Made by a program: the position numbers and the translations under genes. From NCBI GenBank assembly GCA_026388715.1, contig JAPLJF010000006.1, forward strand, positions 62,001-126,000: a stretch of DNA of 64,000 nucleotides. Direction: 5' to 3'. The DNA comes from Deltaproteobacteria bacterium (lineage in GTDB: Bacteria; Desulfobacterota; Desulfobulbia; Desulfobulbales; Desulfocapsaceae). A model generated the notes under the pieces. That model saw only the letters and a program-made list of their open reading frames with translations. It was not told the DNA's origin and did no database searches. This document shows positions 17,064 through 25,087 of the stretch, one piece after another; the first letter of the stretch is position 1; each line of letters starts with the position of its first letter.

Positions 17064-17387
17064 TTAATCAGCCGTTTCCATGGGACGTCCGCAACACATT
17101 GGCACCAAGTCTCCACCTTTGAGCCGCATGTATTTATTACAGGTGGTACAGATCACCGTGCACTTCTCTGCCGCCTTGTCCTCAGTATAGGTAGTTGCGC
17201 CAGGAGCTCCCTCAATCACAAATCTGGCCAGATTCTGCTTCATCGGAATATATTCGCCAATGGCGTTCAACCGCTTGTTGTCATGGGCGCAATCGACCAC
17301 CATCCGCCACAGGGTCTCCAGGGATGCGGTCTCCTGCTCATTTTCCGGCAGGAATTCAACAACATTTTTATCTATCTGTATTTTCAT
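17064..17387 (-). CDS. Small metal-site protein with CxxC and CCGRPM motif
   Basis: About 107 residues. The C-terminal third holds CTVICTTCNKYM (two cysteines three apart) and VPMCCGRPME; CxxC plus CCG is the cysteine spacing of desulforedoxin and the Fe(SCys)4 domain of desulfoferrodoxin. Iron or zinc binding is likely; no catalytic role can be assigned. ATG at 17387 has AAGGAG five bases upstream; the GTG two codons earlier overlaps that site. Sits 90 bases downstream of the flavodiiron gene on the same strand, fitting a role in redox stress. Confidence 0.65.
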   Translation of the reverse strand: MKIQIDKNVVEFLPENEQETASLETLWRMVVDCAHDNKRLNAIGEYIPMKQNLARFVIEGAPGATTYTEDKAAEKCTVICTTCNKYMRLKGGDLVPMCCGRPMETAD

Positions 17388-17475
17388 ACTCACTCCTTAG
17401 GGGCCGTTACGGCCCTTTTGCCGTTCTGGCTTTCAGATGTCGATATTGTTTTTTACCGGCTTGGATTAAAAATCA

Positions 17476-18675
17476 TCAAACCACCATTTTGGCCTTCAGG
17501 GCCTGACCAACCTTACGGCCAAGCTCAACACAGGTGGCCAGATCACTGGCCTCAGGGACATATTTCACCTTGATGCCCCCATCAACCAGATCAAACTTCA
17601 TCTCGGTCATCGCCTCATTGAGCAGTTTCACCGATTCACCCGACCAGCCATAGGAGCCAAAAGCAGCGCCGATCTTGTTTGTGGGCCGCAGACCGCGCAT
17701 ATACATAAGGAACCCGGCCATTCTCGGCAACAACCCATTATTGAGAGTGGGACAACCGAGGATAATGGCGCTGGCATCAAGCACCTCCTTCATAACATCA
17801 CTGCGATGATTGTACCGCAGGTTAAGCAGCTTCACCGAGATCCCTTCATCCTGCAGGCCAAGTGACACCTCTTTCGCCATCTTCTCGGTGGAATGCCACA
17901 TGGTATCATAAATGATCAGGGCATTGCCCTTACCCTCATTCCGACTCCAGCAATCGTAGGCCTCAATGGCCATCATGGGGTTGCTTCTCCAGACGACACC
18001 ATGATCAGGGGCGATCATCTTGACATCAAGTCCGATCTCTTTGATCTTGGCGATCAGTTTATTCACCAGGGGTGAATAAAGGGTCAGGATATTGGCGTAA
18101 TATTTGGTCAGTTCGTCCAGCAGAATGGCCGGATCAACCTCATCATCAAAACGCTCACTGGTCGCAAGATGCATGCCAAAGGCATCACTGGAGAAGAGGA
18201 GTTTATCCTCTTTCACATAGGTGAACATGGAATCCGGCCAGTGCAGCATCCGGGTCTCAAGAAATGACAGGGTTTTAGCGCCCAGGCTGATATCCTTGCC
18301 CGGCGTGGCAATCTCATAGGGCCAGTCTTCCCGGTGAAAATGCTGCACCAGGGCCTTCTGCCCCATGGTGGAACAGAAGATCTTCTCCGGTTTGATCAGC
18401 TCAATCATATCAGGAAGAGAACCGGAATGATCCATCTCCACATGATTGACCACGATATAGTCAATCTTTTCCGGATCAACAATCTCACTGATACGGGCGA
18501 TAAGGTCGGATTTATGGGAACTCTTGACCGTGTCAATGAGGGTAATCTTCTCATCCATGATCAGAAAGGCATTATATGTACTCCCCCTGTTGGTGGAATA
18601 TCCGTGAAAATCACGAATATCCCAGTCAATGGCCCCAACCCAGTAAATATTTTCGGCAATTTTAATCGGCTTCAA
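17476..18675 (-). CDS. roo: Flavodiiron protein, rubredoxin:oxygen oxidoreductase
   Basis: A 399-residue A-type flavoprotein. The N-terminal metallo-beta-lactamase domain has the diiron motif HVEMDHSG (about 79-86), then further His/Asp ligands (LHWPDS, SSDAFG, APDHGVVW). The C-terminal flavodoxin domain begins at ALIIYDTMWHSTEKMA (about 250) and binds FMN. It reduces O2 to water (or NO to N2O) with electrons from rubredoxin, here encoded next door. Start is TTG at 18675, with GGAGGG seven bases upstream, and matches the family N-terminus. Part of the minus-strand oxygen-defence block. Confidence 0.95.
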   Translation of the reverse strand: MKPIKIAENIYWVGAIDWDIRDFHGYSTNRGSTYNAFLIMDEKITLIDTVKSSHKSDLIARISEIVDPEKIDYIVVNHVEMDHSGSLPDMIELIKPEKIFCSTMGQKALVQHFHREDWPYEIATPGKDISLGAKTLSFLETRMLHWPDSMFTYVKEDKLLFSSDAFGMHLATSERFDDEVDPAILLDELTKYYANILTLYSPLVNKLIAKIKEIGLDVKMIAPDHGVVWRSNPMMAIEAYDCWSRNEGKGNALIIYDTMWHSTEKMAKEVSLGLQDEGISVKLLNLRYNHRSDVMKEVLDASAIILGCPTLNNGLLPRMAGFLMYMRGLRPTNKIGAAFGSYGWSGESVKLLNEAMTEMKFDLVDGGIKVKYVPEASDLATCVELGRKVGQALKAKMVV

Positions 18676-18824
18676 CGTCTTGCCCTCCTGTCAGAAATTT
18701 ATAATTGCAAACCCTTGTTCAATATATTTCGCCGTCCCCGGATGCCCTGACATATCATCAGGAGGGGAAGGCCTTCTTTTTTTATATCTTCCAGCACCAG
18801 CATCTTGGAGGAACAGACGCGAGA

Positions 18825-19238
18825 TCAAATTGCGGTAAAATCGTTCTTTGTTGCCCCACAGACCGGACACTCATAGTCATCGGGAACATCCTCAAAAGCT
18901 GTCCCGGGAGCAATCCCGGCGGCGGGCTCGCCCACTGCCGGATCATAAACATACCCACATATATTGCATCGATATTTTTGCATGGCACCTGTACTCCCTG
19001 AAGATTGCGCAGAGGCCGCCTGGGCCTGTGCATTTTCCGCGTGAACAGAACCCGGGCCGGCCAAGGGTCTGAACGCCTTTTTACTTGCCCCACAGACCGG
19101 ACAGCGCCAATCATCGGGGAGATCCTTGAATTGAGTGCCAGCGGCAATCTTTCCCTTCCGATCACCCTTGTCCGGATTGTAAATATACCCACAATTTACC
19201 ATCTGGCACTGATACATTTCCTCCGGCGCTGCCATCAT
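18825..19238 (-). CDS. Tandem double-domain rubredoxin
   Basis: Two rubredoxin domains in one 137-residue chain. Domain 1 (about 9-55) has an unusual CX4C first pair (CQMVNC) and CPVC second pair. Domain 2 (about 88-137) has the standard CNIC and CPVC. An Ala/Ser/Gln-rich linker (about 65-87) joins them. Each would bind one Fe(SCys)4 and carry one electron to the neighbouring flavodiiron protein or superoxide reductase. Two adjacent ATG codons (19238, 19235) follow AAGGAG; the second has the better spacing. Confidence 0.92.
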   Translation of the reverse strand: MMAAPEEMYQCQMVNCGYIYNPDKGDRKGKIAAGTQFKDLPDDWRCPVCGASKKAFRPLAGPGSVHAENAQAQAASAQSSGSTGAMQKYRCNICGYVYDPAVGEPAAGIAPGTAFEDVPDDYECPVCGATKNDFTAI

Positions 19239-19260
19239 ATTCTCCTTGAAGATAAGAAAT

Positions 19261-19370
19261 TTAGGGGCCGTAACGAAATAACCATTACATTTTGGTCCAT
19301 TTCATTACGGCCCCTTATGCCATTCATGGTGTTACAATGTTACAGTTATTTTTGAACGACGGCTTAGGAA
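19261..19370. repeat. Family A repeat between rubredoxin and desulfoferrodoxin genes
   Basis: TTAGGGGCCGTAACGAAATA ... CATTTCATTACGGCCCCTTA, then TGCC and a second part with GTTACAGTTATTTTTGAACG. Nearly the same sequence lies at 61766-61870, 42 kb away, making these the two closest copies in the window. Confidence 0.7.
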
Positions 19371-19393
19371 ACTACGAAACACTCAAACCACAA

Positions 19394-19774
19394 TCAAGCC
19401 TTCCAGTGCCCATGCAGATTACAATATTCCCTGGCAACAACCTTGTCTGTCGTTATGGGGAAAAAAGCCTCCGGGGCATCACCGGGATTCAGAAACTGAC
19501 GATAACAGGAATCCCCGGCAATCAGTTCAATCCATTCAATATAATGTTTGGCATCCATAGGATGGGCAACACTGCCGACATTCACCTTATAGCCACCATC
19601 CACCTTGGTAATTACCGGCACATGCTTTTCTTTGGCAGCATCGACGGTATTTTCAGCCTGGAGAACCATGGGCGCACCGCAACAACTGAGATCTCCAGCT
19701 CCAGCGTGGAGGACTTCAACGATATTGCCGCAGATTTCACATTTATAAACATTCAATTTATCAGCCACAATCAT
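19394..19774 (-). CDS. dfx: Desulfoferrodoxin (superoxide reductase)
   Basis: 126 residues. N-terminal desulforedoxin-type domain with CEIC (about 12-15) and CCGAP (about 31-35), then the SOR domain. Center II ligands are visible as EKHVPV (His about 49), VGSVAHPM (His about 69), HYIEW (His about 75), and near the end CNLHGHW (Cys and His). It reduces superoxide to peroxide with electrons from rubredoxin. The ATG is only two bases after GGAG; a GTG two codons on has better spacing, so the exact start is open. Confidence 0.95.
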   Translation of the reverse strand: MIVADKLNVYKCEICGNIVEVLHAGAGDLSCCGAPMVLQAENTVDAAKEKHVPVITKVDGGYKVNVGSVAHPMDAKHYIEWIELIAGDSCYRQFLNPGDAPEAFFPITTDKVVAREYCNLHGHWKA

Positions 19775-19909
19775 GTCTCCATAAAAAAGTTTTTTCGATC
19801 AGACAGCGCCCCCGGAGAAAAAAGTCCTTATCCCCGCCAGCGCTGCCCACACCTGACACCATCAATCATTCACGATCTTGTAAAAAAATCATTAACGGGA
19901 TGGCCGCCA

Positions 19910-20506
19910 TCAATCATTGGCATGATCAGTAAGATAACGGGCCACACCGGCAGCCGTCGGGGTCATGGCATCATCACCCTTTTTCCAGTTAGCCGGACAG
20001 ACCTCGCCATGCTGCTCGGTAAACTGCAGGGCATCAAGGACCCGCAGGGCCTCATCCACACTTCTGCCCAGCGGCAGGTCATTGACCACCTGACTGCGGA
20101 TCACACCTTCCTTGTCAATAACAAACAGACCGCGCAGGGCAATGCCCATGGGCAGCAAAACCCCATAGTTCAGGGCAATGCTTTTATCCAAATCAGCGAC
20201 CAGAGGAAACTGGACATTGCCGATACCACCGTCATTCACAGCCGTATTTTTCCAGGCCAGATGGGTAAAATGAGAGTCAACCGACACACCCACCACCTGA
20301 CAGTTGCGCTCCTTAAACTGGCCAAGGGCCTTGTTAAAGGCCAGGATCTCGGAAGGACAGACAAAGGTGAAATCCAGGGGATAAAAAAACAGCAGCACAT
20401 ATTGGCCACGCAGGGCGGAGAGGGTGAACGCCTCATTGAAAGAATTATCCGGCATTACGGCAATAGCTTTAAAATCAGGGGCTTCATTGGTTACAAGTGG
20501 GTTCAT
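19910..20506 (-). CDS. Peroxiredoxin, 2-Cys AhpC/Prx type
   Basis: 198 residues, thioredoxin fold. Peroxidatic Cys in PLDFTFVCPSE (about 50) and resolving Cys in GEVCPANW (about 170), so a typical 2-Cys enzyme reducing H2O2 and alkyl peroxides, often with NADH-dependent or thioredoxin partners not encoded here. It lies just downstream of the perR-like gene on the same strand, with a 65-bp gap holding an AT-rich palindrome that could be a second operator. Confidence 0.95.
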   Translation of the reverse strand: MNPLVTNEAPDFKAIAVMPDNSFNEAFTLSALRGQYVLLFFYPLDFTFVCPSEILAFNKALGQFKERNCQVVGVSVDSHFTHLAWKNTAVNDGGIGNVQFPLVADLDKSIALNYGVLLPMGIALRGLFVIDKEGVIRSQVVNDLPLGRSVDEALRVLDALQFTEQHGEVCPANWKKGDDAMTPTAAGVARYLTDHAND

Positions 20507-20538
20507 TGTCTTTTTTCCTTATTTTATTGATGAGTAGT

Positions 20539-20552
20539 TGATTAATTTATCA
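20539..20552. promoter_or_regulatory. AT-rich palindrome upstream of peroxiredoxin (possible PerR box)
   Basis: TGATTAATTTATCA, an imperfect dyad, in the 65-bp space between the perR-like gene and the peroxiredoxin start. It shares TAGTTGATWA with the stronger dyad in the perR promoter. Tentative. Confidence 0.35.
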
Positions 20553-20571
20553 GTTTTTATCAGGGTCCTGC

Positions 20572-20811
20572 TCAACCCTTCATGGCCGTCCGCCCTTCAG
20601 CGGTAATGCCATATTTGCAACGCTCAGGACTGTCAACATAGCCTTGCTTCTTGAGATCAGCGATCTTGCCACTGACCATCTTGGTATCAAGACCGGTGGC
20701 TGCCGCAATATCCTTGGCGGCACAAGGGCCAACACAATCAGCCATGGCCTGCAAAACCTTTTTCTGCTCATCTGTCAGCTCTTTTTTCGCACATCCGCAT
20801 CCACATCCCAT
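20572..20811 (-). CDS. Possible internal start: separate 79-aa Cys-rich winged-helix protein
   Basis: ATG at 20811 with AAAGGAG eight bases upstream would give MGCGCGCAKKELTDEQKKVL onward: an N-terminal cluster of cysteines, a further pair in CVGPC, and a winged helix (AKDIAAATGLDTKMVSGKIADL). Stand-alone proteins of this kind are familiar in sulfate reducers, which makes independent translation credible. A role as a metal- or redox-sensing DNA-binding protein is inference. Confidence 0.5.
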   Translation of the reverse strand: MGCGCGCAKKELTDEQKKVLQAMADCVGPCAAKDIAAATGLDTKMVSGKIADLKKQGYVDSPERCKYGITAEGRTAMKG

Positions 20812-21219
20812 CGTCTTGTCTCCTTTCATTACTCTGTTTTTTTTCTGACATTGGGGACACAGCCCAAAAAATTCTAACCTGCGTCCTTTTATAATATACC
20901 CATCCATCACACCATGTGAAGGACAATCTTCTTTTATCACCTCTAAAAGCACATTCTCCACTTTGTGACATTGCACACAAGTGACATGATCATGACCAGC
21001 CACGTCACTGTCAAAATGCCTCTGACGGCCACTCACCTCAAGCTTGGCGATCACACCGGTCCCAGACAGGACCTCAAGATTCCGGTAAACCGTAGCCAGG
21101 CTGATCTTTGGCATTTTTTTTCTGACGATCCCATAGAGCTCATCAGCGGTCATATGCTGTCTGCTTTTTTTTAATTCCTCAAATATTATTATCCGCTGGT
21201 TGGTCATTCGCAATGGCAT
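20572..21219 (-). CDS. PerR/Fur-family peroxide regulator fused to a Cys-rich winged-helix domain
   Basis: Residues 1-130 are a complete Fur-family repressor: TNQRIIIFEEL and SLATVYRNLEVL (DNA-recognition helix), HFDSDVAGHDHVTC metal region, and zinc cysteines CVQC and CPQC. The frame then continues through an A8 run (20837-20844 on the plus strand) into MGCGCGCAKKELTDEQKK and a small winged helix ending TAEGRTAMKG. The second part has its own AAAGGAG and ATG at 20811, and a one-base slip in the A8 run would give a stop at once. So this may be one fused protein, two proteins, or both. Likely represses the neighbouring oxidative-stress genes. Confidence 0.85.
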   Translation of the reverse strand: MPLRMTNQRIIIFEELKKSRQHMTADELYGIVRKKMPKISLATVYRNLEVLSGTGVIAKLEVSGRQRHFDSDVAGHDHVTCVQCHKVENVLLEVIKEDCPSHGVMDGYIIKGRRLEFFGLCPQCQKKNRVMKGDKTMGCGCGCAKKELTDEQKKVLQAMADCVGPCAAKDIAAATGLDTKMVSGKIADLKKQGYVDSPERCKYGITAEGRTAMKG

Positions 21220-21247
21220 CGTCCCTCCTTATCAGGAATAAATATCA

Positions 21248-21276
21248 TTAATAGTTGATAACTATTCCCATGTCAA
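21248..21276 (-). promoter_or_regulatory. Promoter of perR-like gene with internal dyad operator
   Basis: Reading the minus strand: TTGACA (21276-21271), exactly 17 bases, then TATTAA (21253-21248). Within the spacer and entering the -10 is a perfect dyad AATAGTT-GAT-AACTATT (21250-21266), AT-rich and about the size of a PerR/Fur box. A regulator bound here would block RNA polymerase, so autoregulation is the simplest reading. Confidence 0.65.
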
Positions 21277-21399
21277 GCATAAATCCTTCTTTTTCCCAAT
21301 GTCCAAAAAACATTGGCTATTTCGTAACGGCTCCCAAGATGGTATAAAGTGTCTTCATGAAAATAATTGCCACCCCAATGCGTAATGGACAATCTGCAT

Positions 21400-22284
21400 A
21401 TGAATCAAATAATTGAAGTAATAAATCTCAAAAAAGTCTTCGGAGAGAATGCAGCGGTAACCGATGCCTCGTTTACCGTCAAAGAGGGAATCTGCTTTGG
21501 CCTGCTGGGGCCAAACGGCGCCGGCAAGACCACCACCATGGAGATCGTCGAGGATATTATTGCCGCCAGCAGTGGTGAGATCCTGTACCAGGGACAGCCA
21601 CGGGGCGCATCATTCCGCGAAGAGATCGGGATCCAGTTCCAGCACACCTCACTGCTCAATTTTCTGACGGTAGAAGAAACCCTGCTCTCGTTCCACAAAC
21701 TGTATCAGCATCCTGAAGATCTTGACCTTCTGATCCAGCGCTGCGACCTGACTCCCATTCTCAAAAGACGGAACAACCAGCTCTCCGGCGGCCAACTGCA
21801 ACGACTGATGCTGGCCCTCGCCCTGATCAACAAGCCGCGTCTGGTCTTCCTCGATGAACCGTCAACCGGCCTTGATCCGCAGTCGCGCCGGAATCTGTGG
21901 GATATTGTCCGCAACATAAAAGCGGAAGGAAAGACCATTATCATGACCACCCACTCCATGGAAGAGGCGGAATACCTCTGCGACGAAGTGGCAATCATGG
22001 ATATGGGCAGCATCATTGCCTGGGACACCCCGGCCCGCATGATCCAGACCCATTGCAAGGGAAGCTCCATTCTCCTGCCCGAATCAGCCTTCAAAATGAA
22101 CCTGGATGCCCTGCCCTTTACCTGGAAGCGGCGCGACAAGACCATTGTCCTGGAAACCACCCATGTCCCGGACGGACTCAGCAAATTGCTGAGTTTGGAT
22201 ATTGACCTGACCGAAATGGCAGTTCACTCACCCAACCTGGAAGATGTTTTTCTGTGTCTGACCGGCAAAGGACTGCGGGATTGA
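21400..22284 (+). CDS. ABC transporter ATP-binding protein (ABC-2 exporter type)
   Basis: Nucleotide-binding subunit of a type ABC-2 exporter; 294 aa from ATG at 21400 (MNQIIEVINLKKVFG). Walker A GPNGAGKTTT, signature LSGGQLQR, Walker B LVFLDEPSTGLD, and H-loop TTHSMEEAE. The first residues of longer alternatives (TTG 21367, ATG 21385) are not family-like. The C-terminal 80 residues resemble the extra domain of DrrA/CcmA-type exporters. Pairs with the permease 57 bases downstream; substrate (drug, lipid or polysaccharide) not determinable. Confidence 0.92.
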   Translation: MNQIIEVINLKKVFGENAAVTDASFTVKEGICFGLLGPNGAGKTTTMEIVEDIIAASSGEILYQGQPRGASFREEIGIQFQHTSLLNFLTVEETLLSFHKLYQHPEDLDLLIQRCDLTPILKRRNNQLSGGQLQRLMLALALINKPRLVFLDEPSTGLDPQSRRNLWDIVRNIKAEGKTIIMTTHSMEEAEYLCDEVAIMDMGSIIAWDTPARMIQTHCKGSSILLPESAFKMNLDALPFTWKRRDKTIVLETTHVPDGLSKLLSLDIDLTEMAVHSPNLEDVFLCLTGKGLRD

Positions 22285-22341
22285 AATGCAGGGAAAAAGC
22301 TGCATGAAAGATACCTCAAACATTTACACGCTCTTTTTATT

Positions 22342-23385
22342 ATGAACTTCAAACGCATGTGGGCCATGTTTACGGCCAGAAATCACGAATTCTTCCGCGA
22401 CCGGGCCGCCTTTGGCTGGAACTTTGCCTTTCCCTTCCTGATTATTGTCGGATTTGGTCTCATCTTTGGGGGCAAGGAGCATCAACAGTTCAAGATCGGC
22501 GTCTGGTCTGCCAAGGCCCAGATTGATTTCACGGGAAGCACGGTGCCCCTCTCTTTTCAACAGGGGAAATACCTCCAGTTCATCAATTTCACCAGTCAGG
22601 CAGCGGGTGAGGAGAAACTGCAGCACCACAAGATTGACCTGCTGCTCGACACCCAGTCACCGGGACACCGCTACTGGATCAATGATTCTTCCCCTCAAGG
22701 CTATATTGCGGAACAACTCTTCCTCGCCTCTTTTCTGGACAGCAGCCAGCATCTGGCCGATAAACAGGTGGTCAAAGGGGTGCAGATCCGCTACATCGAT
22801 TGGTTCTTCCCCGGAATCCTGGCCATGAACATGATGTTTTCCGCCCTCTGGGGGGTCGGGTATGTGGTGGTGCAATATCGTAAAAACGGGACCCTGAAAC
22901 GACTCAAGGCCACGCCCCTCACCCCTCTGGAATACCTGAGCGCCCAGATGCTCTCCCGCATCTTTCTCATCATGTTCACCATTATTGTGGTCTGGATTGG
23001 CTCCAACCTGATCTTCCACTTTCAGGTGCACGGCAGTTATGGCGCCCTGGCCCTGATCTTTTTCCTGGGGGGCCTCAGTCTCTGTTCCATGGGCCTGGTC
23101 CTGGCCGCCCGCGGCACCAGCGAAGAGTTCACCAGCGGCATCCTCAACTTCATCACCTGGCCGATGATGTTTCTCTCGGAGGTCTGGTTTTCCCTCGAAG
23201 GCTCTCCCGCCTGGATTCAGGCCATCGCCAAGATCTTCCCCCTGACCCACCTGTTGACCGGGGCCCGCAAGATCATGAATGACGGGGCAACACTCGCCGA
23301 TGTCCAGAGCGAATGTCTTATACTCATCGCCACCACCCTCATCTGCCTGACCATCGCCGCCAAAATCTTCTCCTGGAATGAATGA
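22342..23385 (+). CDS. ABC-2 type transport permease
   Basis: 347 residues. One N-terminal membrane helix (FAFPFLIIVGFGLIFGG, about 29-45), a large extracytoplasmic domain (about 46-150), then five helices from FFPGILAMNMMFSALWGVGY onward. The KRLKATPLTPLEYLSAQ cytoplasmic loop is typical of ABC-2 permeases. Forms the exporter with the preceding ATPase. The stop overlaps the tatD start as ATGA. Confidence 0.9.
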   Translation: MNFKRMWAMFTARNHEFFRDRAAFGWNFAFPFLIIVGFGLIFGGKEHQQFKIGVWSAKAQIDFTGSTVPLSFQQGKYLQFINFTSQAAGEEKLQHHKIDLLLDTQSPGHRYWINDSSPQGYIAEQLFLASFLDSSQHLADKQVVKGVQIRYIDWFFPGILAMNMMFSALWGVGYVVVQYRKNGTLKRLKATPLTPLEYLSAQMLSRIFLIMFTIIVVWIGSNLIFHFQVHGSYGALALIFFLGGLSLCSMGLVLAARGTSEEFTSGILNFITWPMMFLSEVWFSLEGSPAWIQAIAKIFPLTHLLTGARKIMNDGATLADVQSECLILIATTLICLTIAAKIFSWNE

Positions 23386-24185
23386 CAGCCACAGCCGCCA
23401 GATACCTTGACAGCCACCTCCACCTGCAGGAGAAACACCTGGCCCCGCAGATTGATATCATTATGGAGCGGGCCAGAAACGCCGGGGTTGCCAGAATGCT
23501 CTGCAACGCCACCCGTGAAAAAGACTGGCAGGCGGTGGTTGATCTGGCAGCAGAAGCGCCCGAGATCATCCCTTTCCTGGGCATCCATCCCTGGTTTGCG
23601 GAAACTGCGGTGACCGGATGGGAGGAAAGACTCCTGTCCCTGCTGCAGCAGGTGCCGGCAGGAATTGGCGAGACCGGACTGGATAAATGCTGCCGGGCTG
23701 ATTTTGGCAGGCAACAACAGATCTTCCTGACCCAGCTCAAGATGGCCTCGGAGCTGCAACGGCCTCTGGTCATCCACTGCGTCAAGGCCTGGGGCAGACT
23801 GCTGGAGATGCTGGAACAATTCGCAGCCCCGCTGCCACCGATCATGATTCATTCCTTTACCGGCTCGCGCGAGACCCTGCAACGGCTGCTCAGACTTGGT
23901 TGTTTCATCTCCTTTTCCGGCTGGCTGGCCACCGACGGCAAACTCCACCTCCGCTTTCTGGAAACCCCGCTTGCCAACCTGCTCCTGGAAACAGACGCGC
24001 CAGCTCAACCCAACAGACAACTGCCCCCTGGCTCTCATGACCAAACAGTGATTTGCGACGAACCTGCCGCCATCACCCAACTTTACAAGTTGGCAGCCAC
24101 GATGCGGAAAATGCCCCTCGACGAATTCCGCCAGGAGATATGGAAAAATGGAGAGATTTTCACGGATACAATCATTCCTCGGTGA
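23382..24185 (+). CDS. TatD family metal-dependent hydrolase
   Basis: 267 residues. Metal motif DSHLHLQ (about 9-15), GIHPWF (about 66), GETGLD (about 92-97), HCVKAWG (about 128), HSFTGS (about 152) and a late ETDAP (about 205) match TatD-type 3'-5' DNA/RNA exonucleases with a TIM-barrel. It is coupled to the upstream permease by a 4-base overlap and overlaps the next gene by 38 bases, but no functional link to the exporter is evident. Confidence 0.92.
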   Translation: MTATAARYLDSHLHLQEKHLAPQIDIIMERARNAGVARMLCNATREKDWQAVVDLAAEAPEIIPFLGIHPWFAETAVTGWEERLLSLLQQVPAGIGETGLDKCCRADFGRQQQIFLTQLKMASELQRPLVIHCVKAWGRLLEMLEQFAAPLPPIMIHSFTGSRETLQRLLRLGCFISFSGWLATDGKLHLRFLETPLANLLLETDAPAQPNRQLPPGSHDQTVICDEPAAITQLYKLAATMRKMPLDEFRQEIWKNGEIFTDTIIPR

Positions 24186-24897
24186 GGAACGATTCCAGAT
24201 ACTGCAGCAAAGTTTCATCACCATCGTCGGGGTCGGCGCGGTCGGCGGTCATGTCACCGAGGGGTTGGCCCGGGCCGGGATCGGCCGGCTGCGCCTAGTT
24301 GACTTTGATACTATCCAGCCATCAGACATCAACCGCCAGATCATGGCACTCGACACCACACTCGGCCGCCCCAAAGTCGAGGTGGCCAGGGAACGGATTG
24401 CGGCCATCAACCCCCGATGCCAGGTGGAGGCCCTGCAACTGTTTGCCGGTGATGAAACCCTGGATCAGATCCTGACCCCGGCGCCCGACATCCTGATCGA
24501 TGCCATCGACTCCATGAACCCCAAGGTGCAACTGCTGACCGCGGCCCACACCCGCCGCATCCCCACTATCTCGTCGATGGGGGCGGCCCTGCGCAGCGAT
24601 CCCACCCAGATCCGGCTCGCCGATCTCATGGACACCAAAAACTGCCCCCTGGCCAAACGTCTGCGCCAGCGACTCAGGCGCGCCGGGATCGAACGGGGCA
24701 TCTCCTGCGTCTTTTCCACGGAAGCCGTTACCTACCATTACCAGGAACCGGAAGAGCTGCCGCCGGACACGGACACGCCCTTTGGTGACCGGGGACGGCA
24801 GCGGCGCAGCCTCGGCAGTCTGCCCACCCTGACCGGCATCTTCGGTCTCATCATCGCCAATGCCGTTATCCTCAGACTTACCGATCAGCATCTTTAA
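24148..24897 (+). CDS. tcdA: tRNA threonylcarbamoyladenosine dehydratase (TcdA/CsdL-like, E1 family)
   Basis: 249 residues of the ThiF/MoeB superfamily. N-terminal RIQSFLGEERFQIL is the TcdA/YgdL signature; nucleotide loop GVGAVGGH (about 29-36), DFDTIQPSDINRQ (Asp and Arg contacts, about 52-64), and KVEVARERI. It converts t6A37 of tRNA to the cyclic form using ATP. The start overlaps tatD and is preceded by AGGAG about 11 bases away. The C-terminal LPTLTGIFGLIIANAVI is also family-typical. Confidence 0.85.
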   Translation: MERFSRIQSFLGEERFQILQQSFITIVGVGAVGGHVTEGLARAGIGRLRLVDFDTIQPSDINRQIMALDTTLGRPKVEVARERIAAINPRCQVEALQLFAGDETLDQILTPAPDILIDAIDSMNPKVQLLTAAHTRRIPTISSMGAALRSDPTQIRLADLMDTKNCPLAKRLRQRLRRAGIERGISCVFSTEAVTYHYQEPEELPPDTDTPFGDRGRQRRSLGSLPTLTGIFGLIIANAVILRLTDQHL

Positions 24898-24932
24898 CAC
24901 GATATACCGGCTGTCCCCTCCAGCTATTTTTC

Positions 24933-25056
24933 TTGACACTCAAATTGAAACAGCGTATTCACGCCGTATGACGTTATTTAAATTTGTAATATTTCTATTG
25001 ACACTCAAACTCAAATAACGTACTCAGAAAGTATGACATTATCTTAATTTGTAATA
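24933..25056 (+). promoter_or_regulatory. 65-bp tandem duplication of promoter plus NikR-like operator upstream of nikMN
   Basis: Two copies of the same module, offset by exactly 65 bp. Each has TTGACA (24933 and 24998), a -10-like TATTCA/TACTCA 17 bases on, and a dyad TATGAC-N13-GTAATA (24967-24991 and 25032-25056). Half-sites with a 13-base spacer ahead of a nickel permease suggest NikR. A good AGGAGG precedes the gene. No cobalamin-riboswitch features are seen. Confidence 0.6.
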
Positions 25057-25087
25057 CTTAAAATGCACAATTCAGGAGGCACCTACT

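Noticed and set aside
24898-25087. Cobalamin riboswitch upstream of the CbiM-type gene
   Set aside because: The region is a 65-bp tandem repeat with promoter and dyad motifs; no B12-box-like sequence or fitting stem arrangement was seen.
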